Assembly (NCBI RefSeq): GCF_040869045.1
Contig: NC_090319.1
Location: 377,657,601 to 377,721,600, forward strand
Length of the DNA stretch: 64,000 nucleotides
Origin: Eurosta solidaginis
Lineage: Eukaryota > Arthropoda > Insecta > Diptera > Tephritidae
Direction: 5' to 3'
Shown here: piece after piece, positions 1 to 12,480 of the stretch
Layout of the letters: every line of letters begins with the position of its first letter
Numbering within the stretch: the stretch's first letter is position 1
The notes under the pieces: model-generated
Database searches by the model: none
Seen by the model: only the letters and a program-made list of their open reading frames with translations
Told to the model about the DNA's origin: nothing
Position numbers and translations under genes: made by a program

Positions 1-378
1 TGAAGAAGTGTCCGCATTGTCGACTGTTTACTTTAAGACCGCCGTCTATATGATGTACATTCCAATTTTTGTATTCGCATTATTGGGTAATGGTACGGTT
101 TGTTATATTGTACAATCAACGAATCGCATGCATACGGTAACAAATTATTTTATTGCAAATTTGGCTGTGGGTGATATATTGATGTCACTATTTTGTGTAC
201 CATTTTCGTTTGTATCGATATTCATATTGAATCATTGGCCATTTGGTACGGTGCTGTGTAATTTGGTGAACTACTCGCAGGCAGTGTCGGTGTTGGTGAG
301 CGCATATACTTTGGTTGCCATCAGTATTGATCGTTATATGGCGATTATGTGGCCACTGCGTCCACGCATAACAAAGAG
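1..378 (+). CDS. RYa-R: RYamide receptor, exon with TM1-TM3 (partial, 5' end outside window)
   Basis: This is a class A neuropeptide GPCR exon, open from base 2 to a splice donor (acaaagag|gtgagt at 378/379). Visible landmarks are GNGTV in TM1, NLAVGD in TM2, the WPFG loop with the TM3 cysteine (VLCNLVNYSQ), and the TM3 end DRYMAIMWPL. The block from FALLGNG to WPLRPRITKR is very close to the Drosophila RYamide receptor (CG5811), a plasma-membrane receptor for RYamide peptides in the NPY-receptor-like group. The reading frame runs into the left edge, so the true start is not visible. The GTG at 8 is only an internal codon. The exon ends in phase 2 and joins the exon at 40736. The receptor identity is recognised from family knowledge; ligand and expression in this species are inference. 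Confidence 0.87.
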
Positions 379-559
379 GTGAGTTGAAAATTCTACTTTT
401 TATGTAAATTTATAAGTCAGGCTTACAAATTGTGAATATCTGGATAATACTAAATTTAGTTAGAACGAAATAGTATTGTTGAGTTAAGTTCCGGCTTTCT
501 CGAAAGCAGAACTGCGATATTGGGGTTTCGACATTGCATCGAACTATGTCGCGAAAGAT

Positions 560-1183
560 GTTGTAATATTAAATAGCTTATGACCTCTATGATTTTTTCA
601 GACAAAAATATATGCTATATACGTAAGCATTAGGTGAAATGTGAAGCCTGTAGTTGTTAAAATGGGCCAGTAATTACGAAAAGCTTCTTATCTGAACAAT
701 CGGTTATGGAGGATGTTTGCTACAAATACGACCGACCTTCAGATCAGACAGATATCAGACAGAGATCAGATCAGATATGTGCAATACACGAAAGTATATG
801 GTGAAGTGTGAAGCTTCGAGCTGATAAATTGTGGAAGATATAACAAAAATCCTCTTTTCTGAAAAATCGGTTATATGGGCGATATATGCTATAAAGTTTC
901 GATCCGGCCGGTTCCAACAAATGTCTAATCCGACACCTAAATATACCCGCTCTCCAAATTTTTTCAAGATATCTCAAAAATTGAAGGACTAGTTTGCATA
1001 CAAATATACAGATGGATAGAAGGACATACGGACAGACGGACATGGCTAAATCAACTCCACTCTTCACCCTCATCATTTCGGTATACTTATTGGTGGGTCT
1101 ATCTATTTTTCTTTAAGGACTTACAATTTTTAGATTCGTGGCGAATTTAATATACCATTTCATTTTTATGAAAGTTATAAAAA
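560..1183 (-). mobile_element. INE-1/Helentron-like family A, 3'-truncated copy
   Basis: Reading from 1183 leftwards, the copy has a degraded TATAACTTTCAT end, the AAAGGAAAATAGATAG-type block, a short GTCC microsatellite next to the ATGTCCGTCTG block (about 1025-1045), the GCAAACTAGTCCTTCA block and about one and a half of the roughly 150-bp core units. The same order of blocks is seen at 5800-6000 and 7370-7561. The 3' hairpin end is absent. Confidence 0.75.
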
Positions 1184-1189
1184 CGTTGA

Positions 1190-2440
1190 TGTTGGCCGTA
1201 TTGGCAAAGAGAGAACCAGGGCTACATGTGGTTTGCTAAAAATCAACCATAGTATTTTCGCCATTGAAAATGTTTATATTTTTAAACACCTGTCTAGTTT
1301 ACTTTTGGATATCGCTTGTAAGTTCAGCATTTAATACTGCCAATGCAGCGATGAAATTAATTGTCGAGAAGCTCGCGAGTACCTCTTCAGGCTTTTTACT
1401 CCATATCATATAGGGACTAAGAGTCCCACCACCTAGATGGGATAGTCTCTGCCTAGCTAGAGCGACGCATTCGCAGAGAACGTGAACCGGTGTTTCATCA
1501 TCTAGCTCACAGAAACGACAAATTTGGGTATCAGATAGATTTAGTTTACTTAGCTGATATCATAGACCGCAGTGTCACGTGAAGTACCCAGTAAGAGGTC
1601 TTAGGTCCTTCCTGCTTAGGTTAATGAATTTGGCCTGCTTTTGCCCTGGGCAATCAATCCAGTGATGTCTGAATTATTTAGTTTCCCAGTTACTTATAGT
1701 TTCCCTGGTGTGTGCTTTTGTGAGGCCACAAAAGGGCTCTGGACCATAGAATGCTGATGTAGCACCCTGCTTTGCTAGGTAATCTGCATGTTCATTCCCT
1801 TCATGTCCCTGATGTCCGGGAACCCATCCCAACAAAACCTTGTTTTTGGCTCCCAGGGCATTAAGGATTTCAGTGCATTCATCCATCAGCTTAGATGTAA
1901 CTATATAGGATTGCAAGGCACGCAGTGCCGCCTGTCTGTTCGGCATAATGTAGCTGCTCTTCGATGTTGAGCCTATCCGCAGACATTCTCTAGCACAGAC
2001 CTCTATTGCATGAATTTCTGCCTGTAGTGTGGTGGGGTAACATCTCATTGGTATCGATTTTTTGAAGTTTGGCTCATAGATGTCAGCTCTCGTTCTTCCG
2101 TCATCGAATTTCGATCCATCCGTGTACCAGACCTCTGAGTCAGGGTCGTTATAAGGATTCCCTATTTCCCCGTGGGTCCTGTCCACAATGGACACTTCAA
2201 AGTTCCGTGAGATTCTGAGCTTAGGGGACATTACGTCATGCGGTTGTAGTGAGGGATTTCCTATGAATTTTCTTATTACTTTCATATGCCCTATCATATT
2301 TCCTTCCTTCAACTCAGAAATATTTGGAAGTCTTAGTGCACCTAGTGCTGCCTCTTTCTCTATCAGAATAGGGAAGGGAGGTATTCCCACTAAAGCACTA
2401 AGTGATGCATGCAGTAACTCCAAAAGTGACTAACAAAATG
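1190..2440 (-). pseudogene. Non-LTR retrotransposon ORF2 3' end (RNase H and C-terminal zinc motif), inactive
   Basis: The frame runs from about 2423 to a TAA at 1299-1301. It shows the RT/RNase H connector (IEKEAALGALRLPN), then RNase H with VWYTDGSK and QAEIHAIEVCARE, then GWVPGHQGHEGNEHADYLAKQGA, then the C-terminal CRFCELDDETPVHVLCEC motif. This order is typical of RNase H-bearing non-LTR elements of the I/LOA group. It is broken by in-frame stops at 1674 and twice near 1560-1575. The third catalytic Asp of RNase H (usually SDSxAA) is replaced (PNRQAA). It is 5'-truncated, so endonuclease and most of RT are missing. The clade is inferred from domain order only. Confidence 0.8.
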
Positions 2441-3155
2441 GTTTCCTATCTCTATAGATAAAAAACTTGGACATACAGATGTGCGTATTTGTGGAAAACT
2501 ACCCACTCAGTGGGGTAACATAGGACAACAAAGGCCAAAAGCTCAACTAACGTTATACCCATTAAAATATTTTATAGGATCAAGTGAGTTTATGACCACT
2601 TCAAATGATCATGAGGTCAATTGATTTTATGTACTTTACAGTAGGTCTTGCGATAAACGAAGACCAGTAGTACTTGCTATGGTGACTTAAATAATGTGGA
2701 GACAGGTCGTGAAATAAATGTTTACGGAAATAAATTTGAAATTGGGAAGGACGTTTTTTAGGAAAAAGCTCTTAAGATGAAAACAGTGTCAGCATAATAG
2801 CTACACCCTATAAATCTCATATCATGAAAAATGAGGAATGGATCGAAATTTCGAAAGGTGGGCAAAGAATATTCTCTCGCTATGCCAATGAATGTTTAAA
2901 GTTGAAATGTCATTATTATTGTTCTGAGGAGCTCTACAATTGCTGATATATTGTGCCTTTGAGGTCTGAGGTCGTTTTCTTCAACTATTTCTGCTAAATT
3001 CAGCCCCTTGAAATATTAGTTAATTTTAACCAAACTATAAAAAATGACTTTTCGTTCAGTGAGATGGAATATAATGGAATTTTAGAGCTTCTCAAGATAA
3101 AAAAGGATTTTTGAAATTTTGAAAACCCGATGTCGAACAACCAACTATAACAAAA
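2441..3155. other. Intronic sequence without a recognised gene
   Basis: No coding or RNA gene is seen. Around 2580-2640 is a diverged stretch with the tatgaccacttcaaatgat...gtcaatt pattern. It recurs near 12320-12380 and 25430-25880, so an old dispersed repeat is likely. Confidence 0.5.
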
Positions 3156-6100
3156 AACAAGTAAGAACGGGACTGTCTTCGGCTGTGCCGAAGACTTCAT
3201 ACCTTTCATGAATGGGGCTGAACAATAATCTTATCCCGTTCGTAATCTCCGAATAATCGGATGTATAAGATAAGAAATATATAGTGAACAGATCTACATA
3301 CCTTAAAGATTTTTAAGATAAATATAAAATAAAAAACGGGTAGGTACTTTGTGTGAGGATGCAAAGTTTCAGGTTTTTTGTGGTCTGCGTGTAAAAACTA
3401 TGACTACGAATCACGTATTTCAAAAATATATGACGAAAACGTAACTATTTGATGAAATTTGATGAATTTTGAAGATTCTAGCCGTAAAAAAGGGGTCAAA
3501 ATGACAGTTTATATGAAGTATATAATATATATACGACCGATCTCTATGATTTTTTCAGACAACAATATATGCTATATATGTAAGCATTTTGTGAAATTTG
3601 AAGCTTCTAACTGTTAAAACGGGGCAGAAATTGCGCAAAGTTTCTTATCTGAACAATCGGTTGTATGAGATATACACTATGTGTACCACCGATCTCAATG
3701 ATTTTTTCAGACATCAATATATGCTATACACGTAAGCAGTTGGTGAAATTTGAAGCTTCCAGCTGTTAAAATGGGGCCGAAATCGTAAAAAAAAAATATA
3801 TATACTATATATATATACTATATATACCATCATATATATATTATATATATCACCGATCTCTATGATTTTTTGACACAACAATACATACTATATACGTAAG
3901 CAATCGGTGAAATTTGAAGCTTATAACTGTTAAAATGGGGAAGAAATTGCGCAAAGTTTCTTATCTGAACAATCGGTTGTATGAGATATATACTATGTAT
4001 ATCACCGATCTCAATGATTTTTTCAGACATCAATATATGCTATACACGTAAGCAGTTGGTGAAATTTGAAGCTTCTAGCTGTTAAAATGGGGTAGAAATT
4101 GCGAAAAGTTTCTTATCTGAACAATCGGTTGTATGAGATATATACTATATATAGAACCGATCTCTATGATTTTTTCAGACAACAATATATGCTATATACC
4201 TAAGCAATCAGTGAAATTTGAAGCTTCTAGCTGTTAAAATGGGGTAGAAATTGCGAAAAGTTTCTTATCTGAACTATCGGTTGTATGAGATATATACTAT
4301 ATATACAACCGATCTCTATGATTTTTGCAGACAACAATATATGCTATATACGTAAGCAATCGGTGAAATTTGAAGCTTATAGCTGTTAAAATGGGGTAGA
4401 AATTGCGAAAAGTTTCTTATCTGAACAATCGGTTGTATGAGATATATACTATATATACAACCGATCTCTATGATTTTCTCAGACAACAATATATGCTATA
4501 CACGTAAGCATTTGGTGAAATTTGAACATATCTAAACGATTTTTAAGATAAATATAAAATAAAAAATAGGTAGGTAATCTGTGTGAGGATGCAAAGCTTC
4601 ACGTTTTTGTAGTCTGCATGTAAAAACTATGGCTACGAATCACGTATTTCAAAAATATATGACGTAAACGTAACTATTTGAAGAAAATTTGATGAATCTT
4701 GAAGCTTCTAGCCGTAAAAAAGGGGTCAATATGACAGTTTATATGAAGTATATAATATATATACCACCGATCTCTGTGATTTTTTCAGACAACAATATAT
4801 GCTATATACGAAAGCATTTTGTGAAATTTGAAGCTCCTAACTGTTAAAACGGGGCAGAAATTGCGCAAAGTTTCTTATCTGAACAATCGGTTGTATGAGA
4901 TATATACTATGTATATCACCGATCTCAATGATTTTTTCAGACATCAATATATGCTATACACGTAAGCAGTTGGTGAAATTTGAAGCTTCTAGCTGTTAAA
5001 ATGGGGTAGAAATTGCGAAAAGTTTCTTATCTGAACAATCGGTTGTATGAGATATATACTATATATAGAACCGATCTCTATGATTTTTTCAGACAACAAT
5101 ATATGCTATATACCTAAGCAATCAGTGAAATTTGAAGCTTCTAGCTGTTAAAATGGGGTAGAAATTGCGAAAAGTTTCTTATCTGAACTATCGGTTGTAT
5201 GAGATATATACTATATATACAACCGATCTCTATGATTTTTGCAGACAACAATATATGCTATATACGTAAGCAATCGGTGAAATTTGAAGCTTATAGCTGT
5301 TAAAATGGGGTAGAAATTGCGAAAAGTTTCTTATCTGAACAATCGGTTGTATGAGATATATACTATATATACAACCGATCTCTATGATTTTTTCAGACAA
5401 CAATATATGCTATATAAGTAAATATTCGGTGAAATTTGAAGCTTCTAGCTGTTAAAATGGGGCTAAAATTTGCGAAAATATATATATATATACTATATAT
5501 ATATACTATATATACCACCATATATATACTATATATACCACCATATATATACTATATATACGACCGATCTCATAACTTTTTCAGGCAACAATATGTTCAA
5601 TATACGAAAGTATATGGTGAAGTTTGAAGCTTCAATCTGTTAAATTGGGTAAGATATTACAAAAATCCTCTTTTTCTGAAAAATCGGTTGTATGGAGGAT
5701 ATATGCTATAGTGGTCCGATCCGGTCGGTTCCGACAAATGTTTAATCGGACACCCAAATACACCTGCTCACCAAATTTTATCAAGATATCTCAAAAATTG
5801 AGGGACTAGTTTGCATACAAACAGACAGACGGACAGACGGACAGACGGACATGGCTAAAACAACTCAGCTCTTCAACCTGGTTATTTCGGTATACTTAAT
5901 GGTGGGTCTATCTATTTTCCTTTAAGGACTTACAATTTTCGGTTTCGTGACGAAATTAATATACCATTTCATTTTCATGAAAGGTATAAAAACAGGTAGG
6001 TACTTTGTGTGAGGATGCAAAGTTTCAGGTTTTTTGTGGTCTGCGTGTAAAAACTATGACTACGAATCACGTATTTCAAAAATATATGACGAAAACGTAA

Positions 6101-7561
6101 CTATTTGATGAAATTTGATGAATTTTGAAGATTCTAGCCGTAAAAAAGGGGCAAAATGACATTTTATATGAAGTATATAATATATATACGACCGATCTCT
6201 ATGATTTTTTCAGACAACAATATATGCTATATATGTAAGCATTTTGTGAAATTTGAAGCTTCTAACTGTTAAAACGGGGCAGAAATTGCGCAAAGTTTCT
6301 TATCTGAACAATCGGTTGTATGAGATATATACTATATATACAACCGATCTCTATGATTTTTTCAGACAACAATATATGCTATATAAGTAAATATTCGGTG
6401 AAATTTGAAACTTCTAGCTGTTAAAATGGGGCTAAAATTTGCGAAAATATATATATATATACTATATATATATACTATATATACCACCATATATATACTA
6501 TATATACCACCGATCTCAATGATTTTTTCAGACATCAATATATGCTATACACGTAAGCAGTTGGTGAAATTTGAAGCTTCTAGCTGTTAAAATGGGGTAG
6601 AAATTGCGAAAAGTTTCTTATCTGAACAATCGGTTTTATGAGATATATACTATATATAGAACCGATCTCTATGATTTTTTCAGACAACAATATATGCTAT
6701 ATACGTAAGCAATCGGTGAAATTTGAAGGTTATAGCTGTTAAAATGGAGTAGAAATTGCGAAAAGTTTCTTATCTGAACAATCGGTTGTATGAGATATAT
6801 ACTATATATACAACCGATCTCTATGATTTTTTCAGACAACAATATATGCTATATAAGTAAATATTCGGTGAAATTTGAAGCTTCTAGCTGTTAAAATGGG
6901 GCTAAAATTTGCGAAAATATATATATATATACTATATATATATACTATATATACCACCATATATATACTATATATACCACCAATCTTTATGATCTTTTCA
7001 GACAACAATATATGCTATATACGTAAAAATTTGCTGAAATTTGAAGCCTCTAGCTCTTCAAATAGGGCAGTAATTACGAAAAGTTCCTTATCTGAACAAT
7101 CGGTTGTGGGGGATATATACTATATATACGACCGATCTCATAAATTTTTTCAGGCAACAATATGTTCAATATACGAAAGTATATGGTGAAGTTTGAAGCT
7201 TCAATCTGTTAAATTGGGTAAGATATTACAAAAATCCTCTTTTTCTGAAAAATCGGTTGTATGGAGGATATATGCTATAGTGGTCCGATACGGTCGATTC
7301 CGACAAATGTCTAATCGGACACCCAAATACATCTGCTCACCAAATTTTATCAAGATATCTCAAAAATTGAGGGACTAGTTTGCATACAAACAGACAGACG
7401 GACAGACGGACAGACGGACATGGCTAAAACAACTCAGCTCTTCAACCTGATTATTTCGGTATACTCAATGGTGGGTCTATCTATTTTCCTTTAAGGACTT
7501 ACAATTTTCGGTTTCGTGACGAAATTAATATACCATTTCATTTTCATGAAAGGTATAAAAA
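3156..7561 (-). mobile_element. INE-1/Helentron-like family A, tandem array
   Basis: In INE-1 orientation (right to left) a 5' end lies at 7561: TTTTATACCTTTCATGAA, then the GTCC/GTCTG microsatellite beside ATGTCCGTCTG, then GCAAACTAGTCCCTCA. A second 5' end lies at about 5993. The 3' end is at 3156-3212: subterminal inverted repeat ATACCTTTCATGAA (3199-3212; partner TTCATGAAAGGTAT at 7543-7556 and 5974-5987), a perfect 9-bp stem with a 3-nt loop (3175-3195), then terminal CTTACTTGTT. The core is about 20 diverged units of about 150 bp (GATCTCTATGATTTTTTCAG...). Drosophila HINEs, which are non-autonomous Helentrons, have the same plan of subTIRs, GTCC microsatellite and 3' hairpin. No Rep/helicase coding capacity is present. 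Confidence 0.75.
3294..7190. repeat. About 150-bp tandem units in a higher-order arrangement, with TATATAC tracts
   Basis: Units with ACAATATATGCTATATACGTAAGC and GAACAATCGGTTGTATGAGATATA blocks recur at 152-160 bp spacing. Larger blocks headed by GGTAGGTACTTTGTGTGAGG start near 3340, 4560 and 5996, so the array repeats as roughly 1.2-1.5 kb super-units. TATATAC-rich tracts interrupt it near 3795-3850, 5478-5560, 6445-6505 and 6920-6980. Confidence 0.75.
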
Positions 7562-7719
7562 ATAATAATTTCGGCTGTATTTGAAAAAAAAAAATAAAAA
7601 TATAAAAAAACAAGTAAGGAAGGTTAAGTTCGGGTGTAACCGAACATTACATACTCAGTTGAGAGCTAAGGTGACAACATAAGGGAAAATAACCATGTAG
7701 GAAAATGAACCGAGGGAAA

Positions 7720-9565
7720 CCCTGGAATGTGTTTGTATGACATGTGTATCAAATGAAAGGCATTAAAGAGTATTTTATGAGGGAGTGGGCCATAGTTCTA
7801 TAGGTGGACGCCATTTAGGGATATAGCCATAAAGGTGGATCAGGGTTGACTCTAGAATGCGTTTGTACGATATGGGTATCAAATGAAAGGTATTAATGAG
7901 TATTTTAAAAGGGTGTGGACGTAAGTTCTATAGATGGACGCCTTTTCGAGATATCGCCGTAAAGATGGACCAGGGGTGACTCTAGAATGCGTTTGTACGA
8001 TATGGGTATCAAATGAAAGGTGTTAATGAGCATTTTAAAAGGGAGTAATCCTTAGTTCCATAGGTGGTCGCCGTTTCGAGATATCGCCATAAAGGTGGCC
8101 CAGGGGTGACCCTAGAATTTGTTTGCACAATATGGGCATCAAACCAAAGGTGTTAATGAGTATTTTAAAAGGGAGTGGGCCTTAGTTCTATAGGTGGACG
8201 CCGTTTCGAGATATCGCCATAAAGGTGGGCCAGGGGTGACTCTAGAATTCGTTTGTGCAATATGGGTATCAAACGAAAGGAGTTAATGAGTATTTTAAGA
8301 GGGAGTGGGCCTTAGTTCTATAGGTGGGCGCATTTTCGAGGTATCGCAATAAAGGTGGACCAGGGGTGACTCTAGACTTTGTTTGTACGATATGGGTATT
8401 AAATGAAAGGTGTTAATGAGAATTTTTAAAAGGGAGTGGGCCTTCGTTTTATAGGTGTTCGCCTTTTCGAGATATCGCCATAAAGGTGGACCAGGGGTGA
8501 CTTTAGAATTTGTTTGTATGATATGGATATCAAATGAAAGGTGTTAATGAGTATTTTAAAAGGGAGTAATCCTTAGTTCCATAGGTGGACGCCGTTTCGA
8601 GATATCGCCATAAAGGTGGGCCAGGGAGTAACCTAATCGCTACAACAACAACAACAACAGGGGTGACTCTAGAATTCGTTTGTGCAATATGGGTATCAAA
8701 TGAAAGGTATTAATGAGTATTTTAAAAGGGCGTGGGGCTTAGTTCTATAGGTGGACCCCTTTTCGAGATATCGCCATAAAGGTGGACCAGGGGTGACTCT
8801 AGAATTCGTTTGTGCAATACGGGTATCAAACGAAAGGAGTTAATGAGTATTTTAAGAGGGAGTGGGCCTTAGTTCTATAGGTGGACGCCTTTTCGAGATA
8901 TCGCCGTAAAGATGGACCAGGGGTGATTCTAGAATGCGTTTGTACGATATGGATATCAAATGAAAGGTGTTAATGAGCATTTTAAAAGGGAGTAATCCTT
9001 AGTTCCATAGGTGGACGCCGTTTCGAGATATCGCCATAAAGGTGGACCAGGGGTGACCCTAGAATTTGTTTGCACAATATGGGCATCAAACGAAAGGTGT
9101 TAATGAGTATTTTAAAAGGGAGTGGGCCTTAGTTCTATAGGTGGACGCCGTTTCGAGATATCGCCATAAAGGTGGGCCAGGGGTGACTCTAGAATTCGTT
9201 TGTGCAATATGGGTATCAAATGAAAGGTGTTAATGAGCATTTTAAAAGGGAGTAATCCTTAGTTCCATAGGTGGACGCCGTTTCGAGATATCGCCATAAA
9301 GGTGGACCAGGGGTGGCCCTAGAATTTGTTTGCACAATATGGGCATCAAACGAAAGGTGTTAATGAGTATTTTAAAAGGGAGTGGCCTTCGTTCTATAGG
9401 TGTTCGCCTTTTCGAAATATCGCCATAAAGGTGGACCAGGGGTGACTCTAGAATGAGTTTGTACGATATGGGTATCAAATTAAAGGTATCAATGAGAGTT
9501 TTAAAAGGGAGTGGTGGTAGTTGTATATGTGAAGGCGTTTTCCAGATATCGACCAAAATGTGGAC
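7720..9565. repeat. Satellite core of family B copy: about 14 units of 130 bp
   Basis: The anchor TCTAGAAT recurs at 7851, 7981, 8111, 8241, 8371, 8502, 8668, 8798, 8928, 9058, 9188, 9318 and 9447, a spacing of 129-131 bp except for one interval enlarged by about 36 bp. Each unit contains GGGTATCAAATGAAAGG, GAGTATTTTAAAAGGGAGT and TTTCGAGATATCGCC. Confidence 0.9.
8632..8662. repeat. About 31-36 bp foreign insert with (CAA)n inside one satellite unit
   Basis: One 130-bp unit is interrupted by gagtaacctaatcgctac followed by (aac)n. Read in reverse this is GTTGTTGTTG...GTAGCGATTAGGTTACTC. It resembles the start of another dispersed repeat in these genomes, whose diverged relative sits at 62957. 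No duplication of the unit is visible around it. Confidence 0.55.
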
Positions 9566-10900
9566 CAGGGTGACCCAGAACATCATCTGTTGGATACCGC
9601 TAATTTATTTATATATGTAATACCTGCCAAGATTTTAAGGGTTTTTTATTTCGCCCTGCAGAACTTTTTCATTTTCTTCTACTTAATATGGTAGGTGTCA
9701 CAACCATTTTATAAAGTTTTTTCTAAAGTTATATTTCGCGTCAATGAAACAATCCAAGTACTTTACCATTTTTCATCCCTTTTTTCGTATTTGGTATAGA
9801 ATTATGGCATTTTTTTCATTTTTCGTAATTTTCGATATCGAAAAAGTGGGCGTGGTCATAGTCGGATTTCCTTTGTTTTTCATACCAAGATAAAGTTTGT
9901 TCAGATAAGTACGTGAACTGAGTTTAGTAAAGATATATCGATTTTTGCTCAAGTTATCTTGTTAACAGCCATGTGGAAGGACAGACGGACGACTGTGTAT
10001 AAAAACTGGGCGTGACATCAACCGATTTCGCCCATTTTCACAGAAAACAATTAGTGCCATAAAATCTATGACTCTACCAAATTTCAAAAGGATTGGTTAA
10101 TTTTTGTTCGACTTATGGCGTTAAAAGTATCCTAGACAAATTAAATGAAAAAGGGCGGAGCCACGCCCATTTTTAAATTTTCTTTTATTTTGGTATTTTG
10201 TTGCACCATATCAATACTGGAGTTGAATCTTGACATAATTTACTTATATACTGTAAAGATATTAAATTTTTTGTTAAAATTTTACTTTAAAAAAAATTTT
10301 TTTTAAAAGTGGGCGTGGTCCTTCTCCGATTTTGCTAATTTTTATTGAGCGTACATATAGTAATAAGAGTAACGTTCCTGCCAAATTTCATCATGATATC
10401 TTCAACGACTGCCAAATTACAGCTTGCAAAAGTTTTAAATTACCTTCTTTTAAAAGTGGGCGGTGCCACGCCCATTGTCCAAAATTTTACTAATTTTCTA
10501 TTTTGCGTCATAAGTTCAACTCATCTACCAAGTTTCGTCGCTTTATCGGTCTTTTGTAATGAATTATCGCACTTTTTCGGTTTTTCGAAATTTTCGATAT
10601 CGAAAAAGTGGGCGTGGTTATAGTCCGATATCGTTCATTTTAAATAGCGATGAGATGATTGCTCAGGAACCTACATACCAAATTTCATCAAGATATCTCA
10701 AAATTTACTCAAGTTATCGTGTTAACGGACGGACGGACGGACGGACGGACGGACATGGCTCAATCTAATTTTTTTTCGATCCTGATTATTTTGATATATG
10801 GAAGTCTATATCTATCTCGATTACTTTATATATGTACAACCAACCGTTACCCAATCAAACTTAATATACTCTGTGAGCTCTGCTCAACTGAGTATAAAAA

Positions 10901-12480
10901 ATTTCGAAACCCTCTCGACATAAACTTAAAATGAAGTGGTGGAACTGTGCAAGGAATTGACGTTCGTAAAATTATTTCTTTAAGCCTTCAATGCTAGTAA
11001 ATATTTCAAACAATTAATTGAGCTTCGCCACAAAAAAAAAAAAAATAATAATAATAACGTCAATCAGTCAGTTAAAGTTTGTTACAAATTTATAACAATG
11101 AAGTAAACATCGGCTCATAGTAAACCATTTTTTAACGGAAGACTTTTTAAACATGCAAAGCTTACTTTCGCATGGATTTGCGCGTGTGAGCAGGACAAAA
11201 CACACAGTTTATACGAATAAAAAAAGCTCACACAAAATCATGCGACCAAGGCTAACATTCAGCAAACGTTCATTAAGTTACTCATACGCCACAGACGACA
11301 TCACGTGCGCCGTTGGTAAGCAGCTCGTCGAACGCTGTAATAACACGCAACTCTTGGGTTTTTGCTTTAACCACACATAAAAGTTGAGCAACGTATAAAA
11401 ATTTTTGTGGGAAATCAGGTAAAAAAAAGTAATTCACTAACAGTTTATCTAGAACACATAAGCATTTGTTTTTACTCACCTCATGTCGCCTGCAACTACC
11501 TGAATAAACTTAACCTTTTACGAGCGCATAAAACACATGAATGGGTATATAATTTTATGTTTTTTTTTTTGTTTTTAATATGCATTTATGACTCCTATTC
11601 TAAGAGTGCAATAATTTTAACATTCGTTGCTTGCTCTCCAAGGAGTTATTTAGCGATTAAGCTCATTTATGTTCGTCGTTATTTGACGCTTATGACTAAA
11701 ACACACTAAATATATGCGACTACAATGTTTTACTCAGTTTAACTATGGTGAAATATCCTTTTACAACATTGTCAGCATGCTATTTAATGGCAATTGCGTT
11801 TGTGGTAGTTTTTGTATATTTGGCTTAGATGTATGTTGACTAGGACATTTATGGGTAGCAAGAGGCTTGCTATGACTTTGAAAATGGTAGCGAATTTCTC
11901 TTAAATTTTGATGCTGGAAAAAATGTACGAAGAAACAAAATACAAACTTGTTTCTTCAAACTATACAAGTATACCTCCTGCTCCTGCCTTCATCTTGAAA
12001 ATTGTAAAAAAGGAGAAATAATTGAAAGAAAAATTTGTAAGATGCCAGAAAGTGCTCTACCTGCTTTATAAGCAGACAGGCAATAAAATAGTTCAACTAG
12101 AAGCGGTTAAAGGAAAAGTTCGTATAGGAAAAGCTGAAGTTATATCCGACAAGGAGTATATAAAATCAACGGCCATATGTTGAGCTGACCTTAAAGCTTG
12201 ATAATTATCATAATGTTAATTGGCTACATCAGGGGAACAAAGATCGATTTAATTTATGACCTTTTTAGATTTGCATTAGAATTGCGAGAAAAGGGCGTAC
12301 GTTATACCCACTTCAAATTCTCCGATTTGTTGGACTTATGGCCACTTCAAATATTAACAAGGTCAACAGACTTTATGGGATTTTTGGTTTGAGTTTCTCG
12401 CCATTTAGGAAATGTTCCTTGGATGGAATGACAATTTCGGTAAAAAGACCATAACAATAAATATTATTATTATGATGCTA
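10901..12480. other. Intronic sequence without a recognised gene
   Basis: This is AT-rich sequence with a short (ata)n tract near 11043. Open frames at 11153-11380 and 11407-11709 show no recognisable motif, no bias, and overlap antisense frames; they are treated as chance. Around 12300-12380 is the diverged tatggccacttcaaat repeat also seen near 2600 and 25700. Confidence 0.5.

Larger units (their letters stand above)
7610..10900 (-). mobile_element. INE-1/Helentron-like family B, full-length copy with 130-bp satellite core
   Basis: The 5' end at 10900 reads TATACTCAGTTGAGCAGAGC, followed by the GTCC microsatellite (10728-10756) beside GAGCCATGTCCGTCC. The 3' end at 7610 has terminal CCTTACTTGTT preceded by a 6-bp-stem hairpin GTTCGG/CCGAAC. 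Subterminal inverted repeats pair exactly: ATACTCAGTTGAG (7651-7663) with CTCAACTGAGTAT (10883-10895). The non-satellite part carries many GTGGGCGTGG boxes, also typical of fly INE-1 relatives. No protein is encoded. It lies 48 bp from the family A array, in head-to-tail orientation. Confidence 0.8.

Noticed and set aside
8..10. GTG as the start codon of the receptor
   Set aside because: The frame is open upstream to base 2 and eukaryotic genes rarely use GTG; the true start is outside the window.
5436..7189. Repeated frame containing Tyr/Ile runs (copies at 5436, 6405, 6875)
   Set aside because: It is the translation of (TATATAC)n tracts in family A repeat units, not a protein family.
7720..9565. 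CRISPR-like regular spacing of repeats
   Set aside because: Whole 130-bp units repeat without unique spacers, in a eukaryotic intron; it is a satellite array.
11153..11709. Two adjacent open frames (75 and 100 codons) suggesting a nested gene
   Set aside because: No recognisable domain, no splice-consistent extension, and comparable antisense frames.
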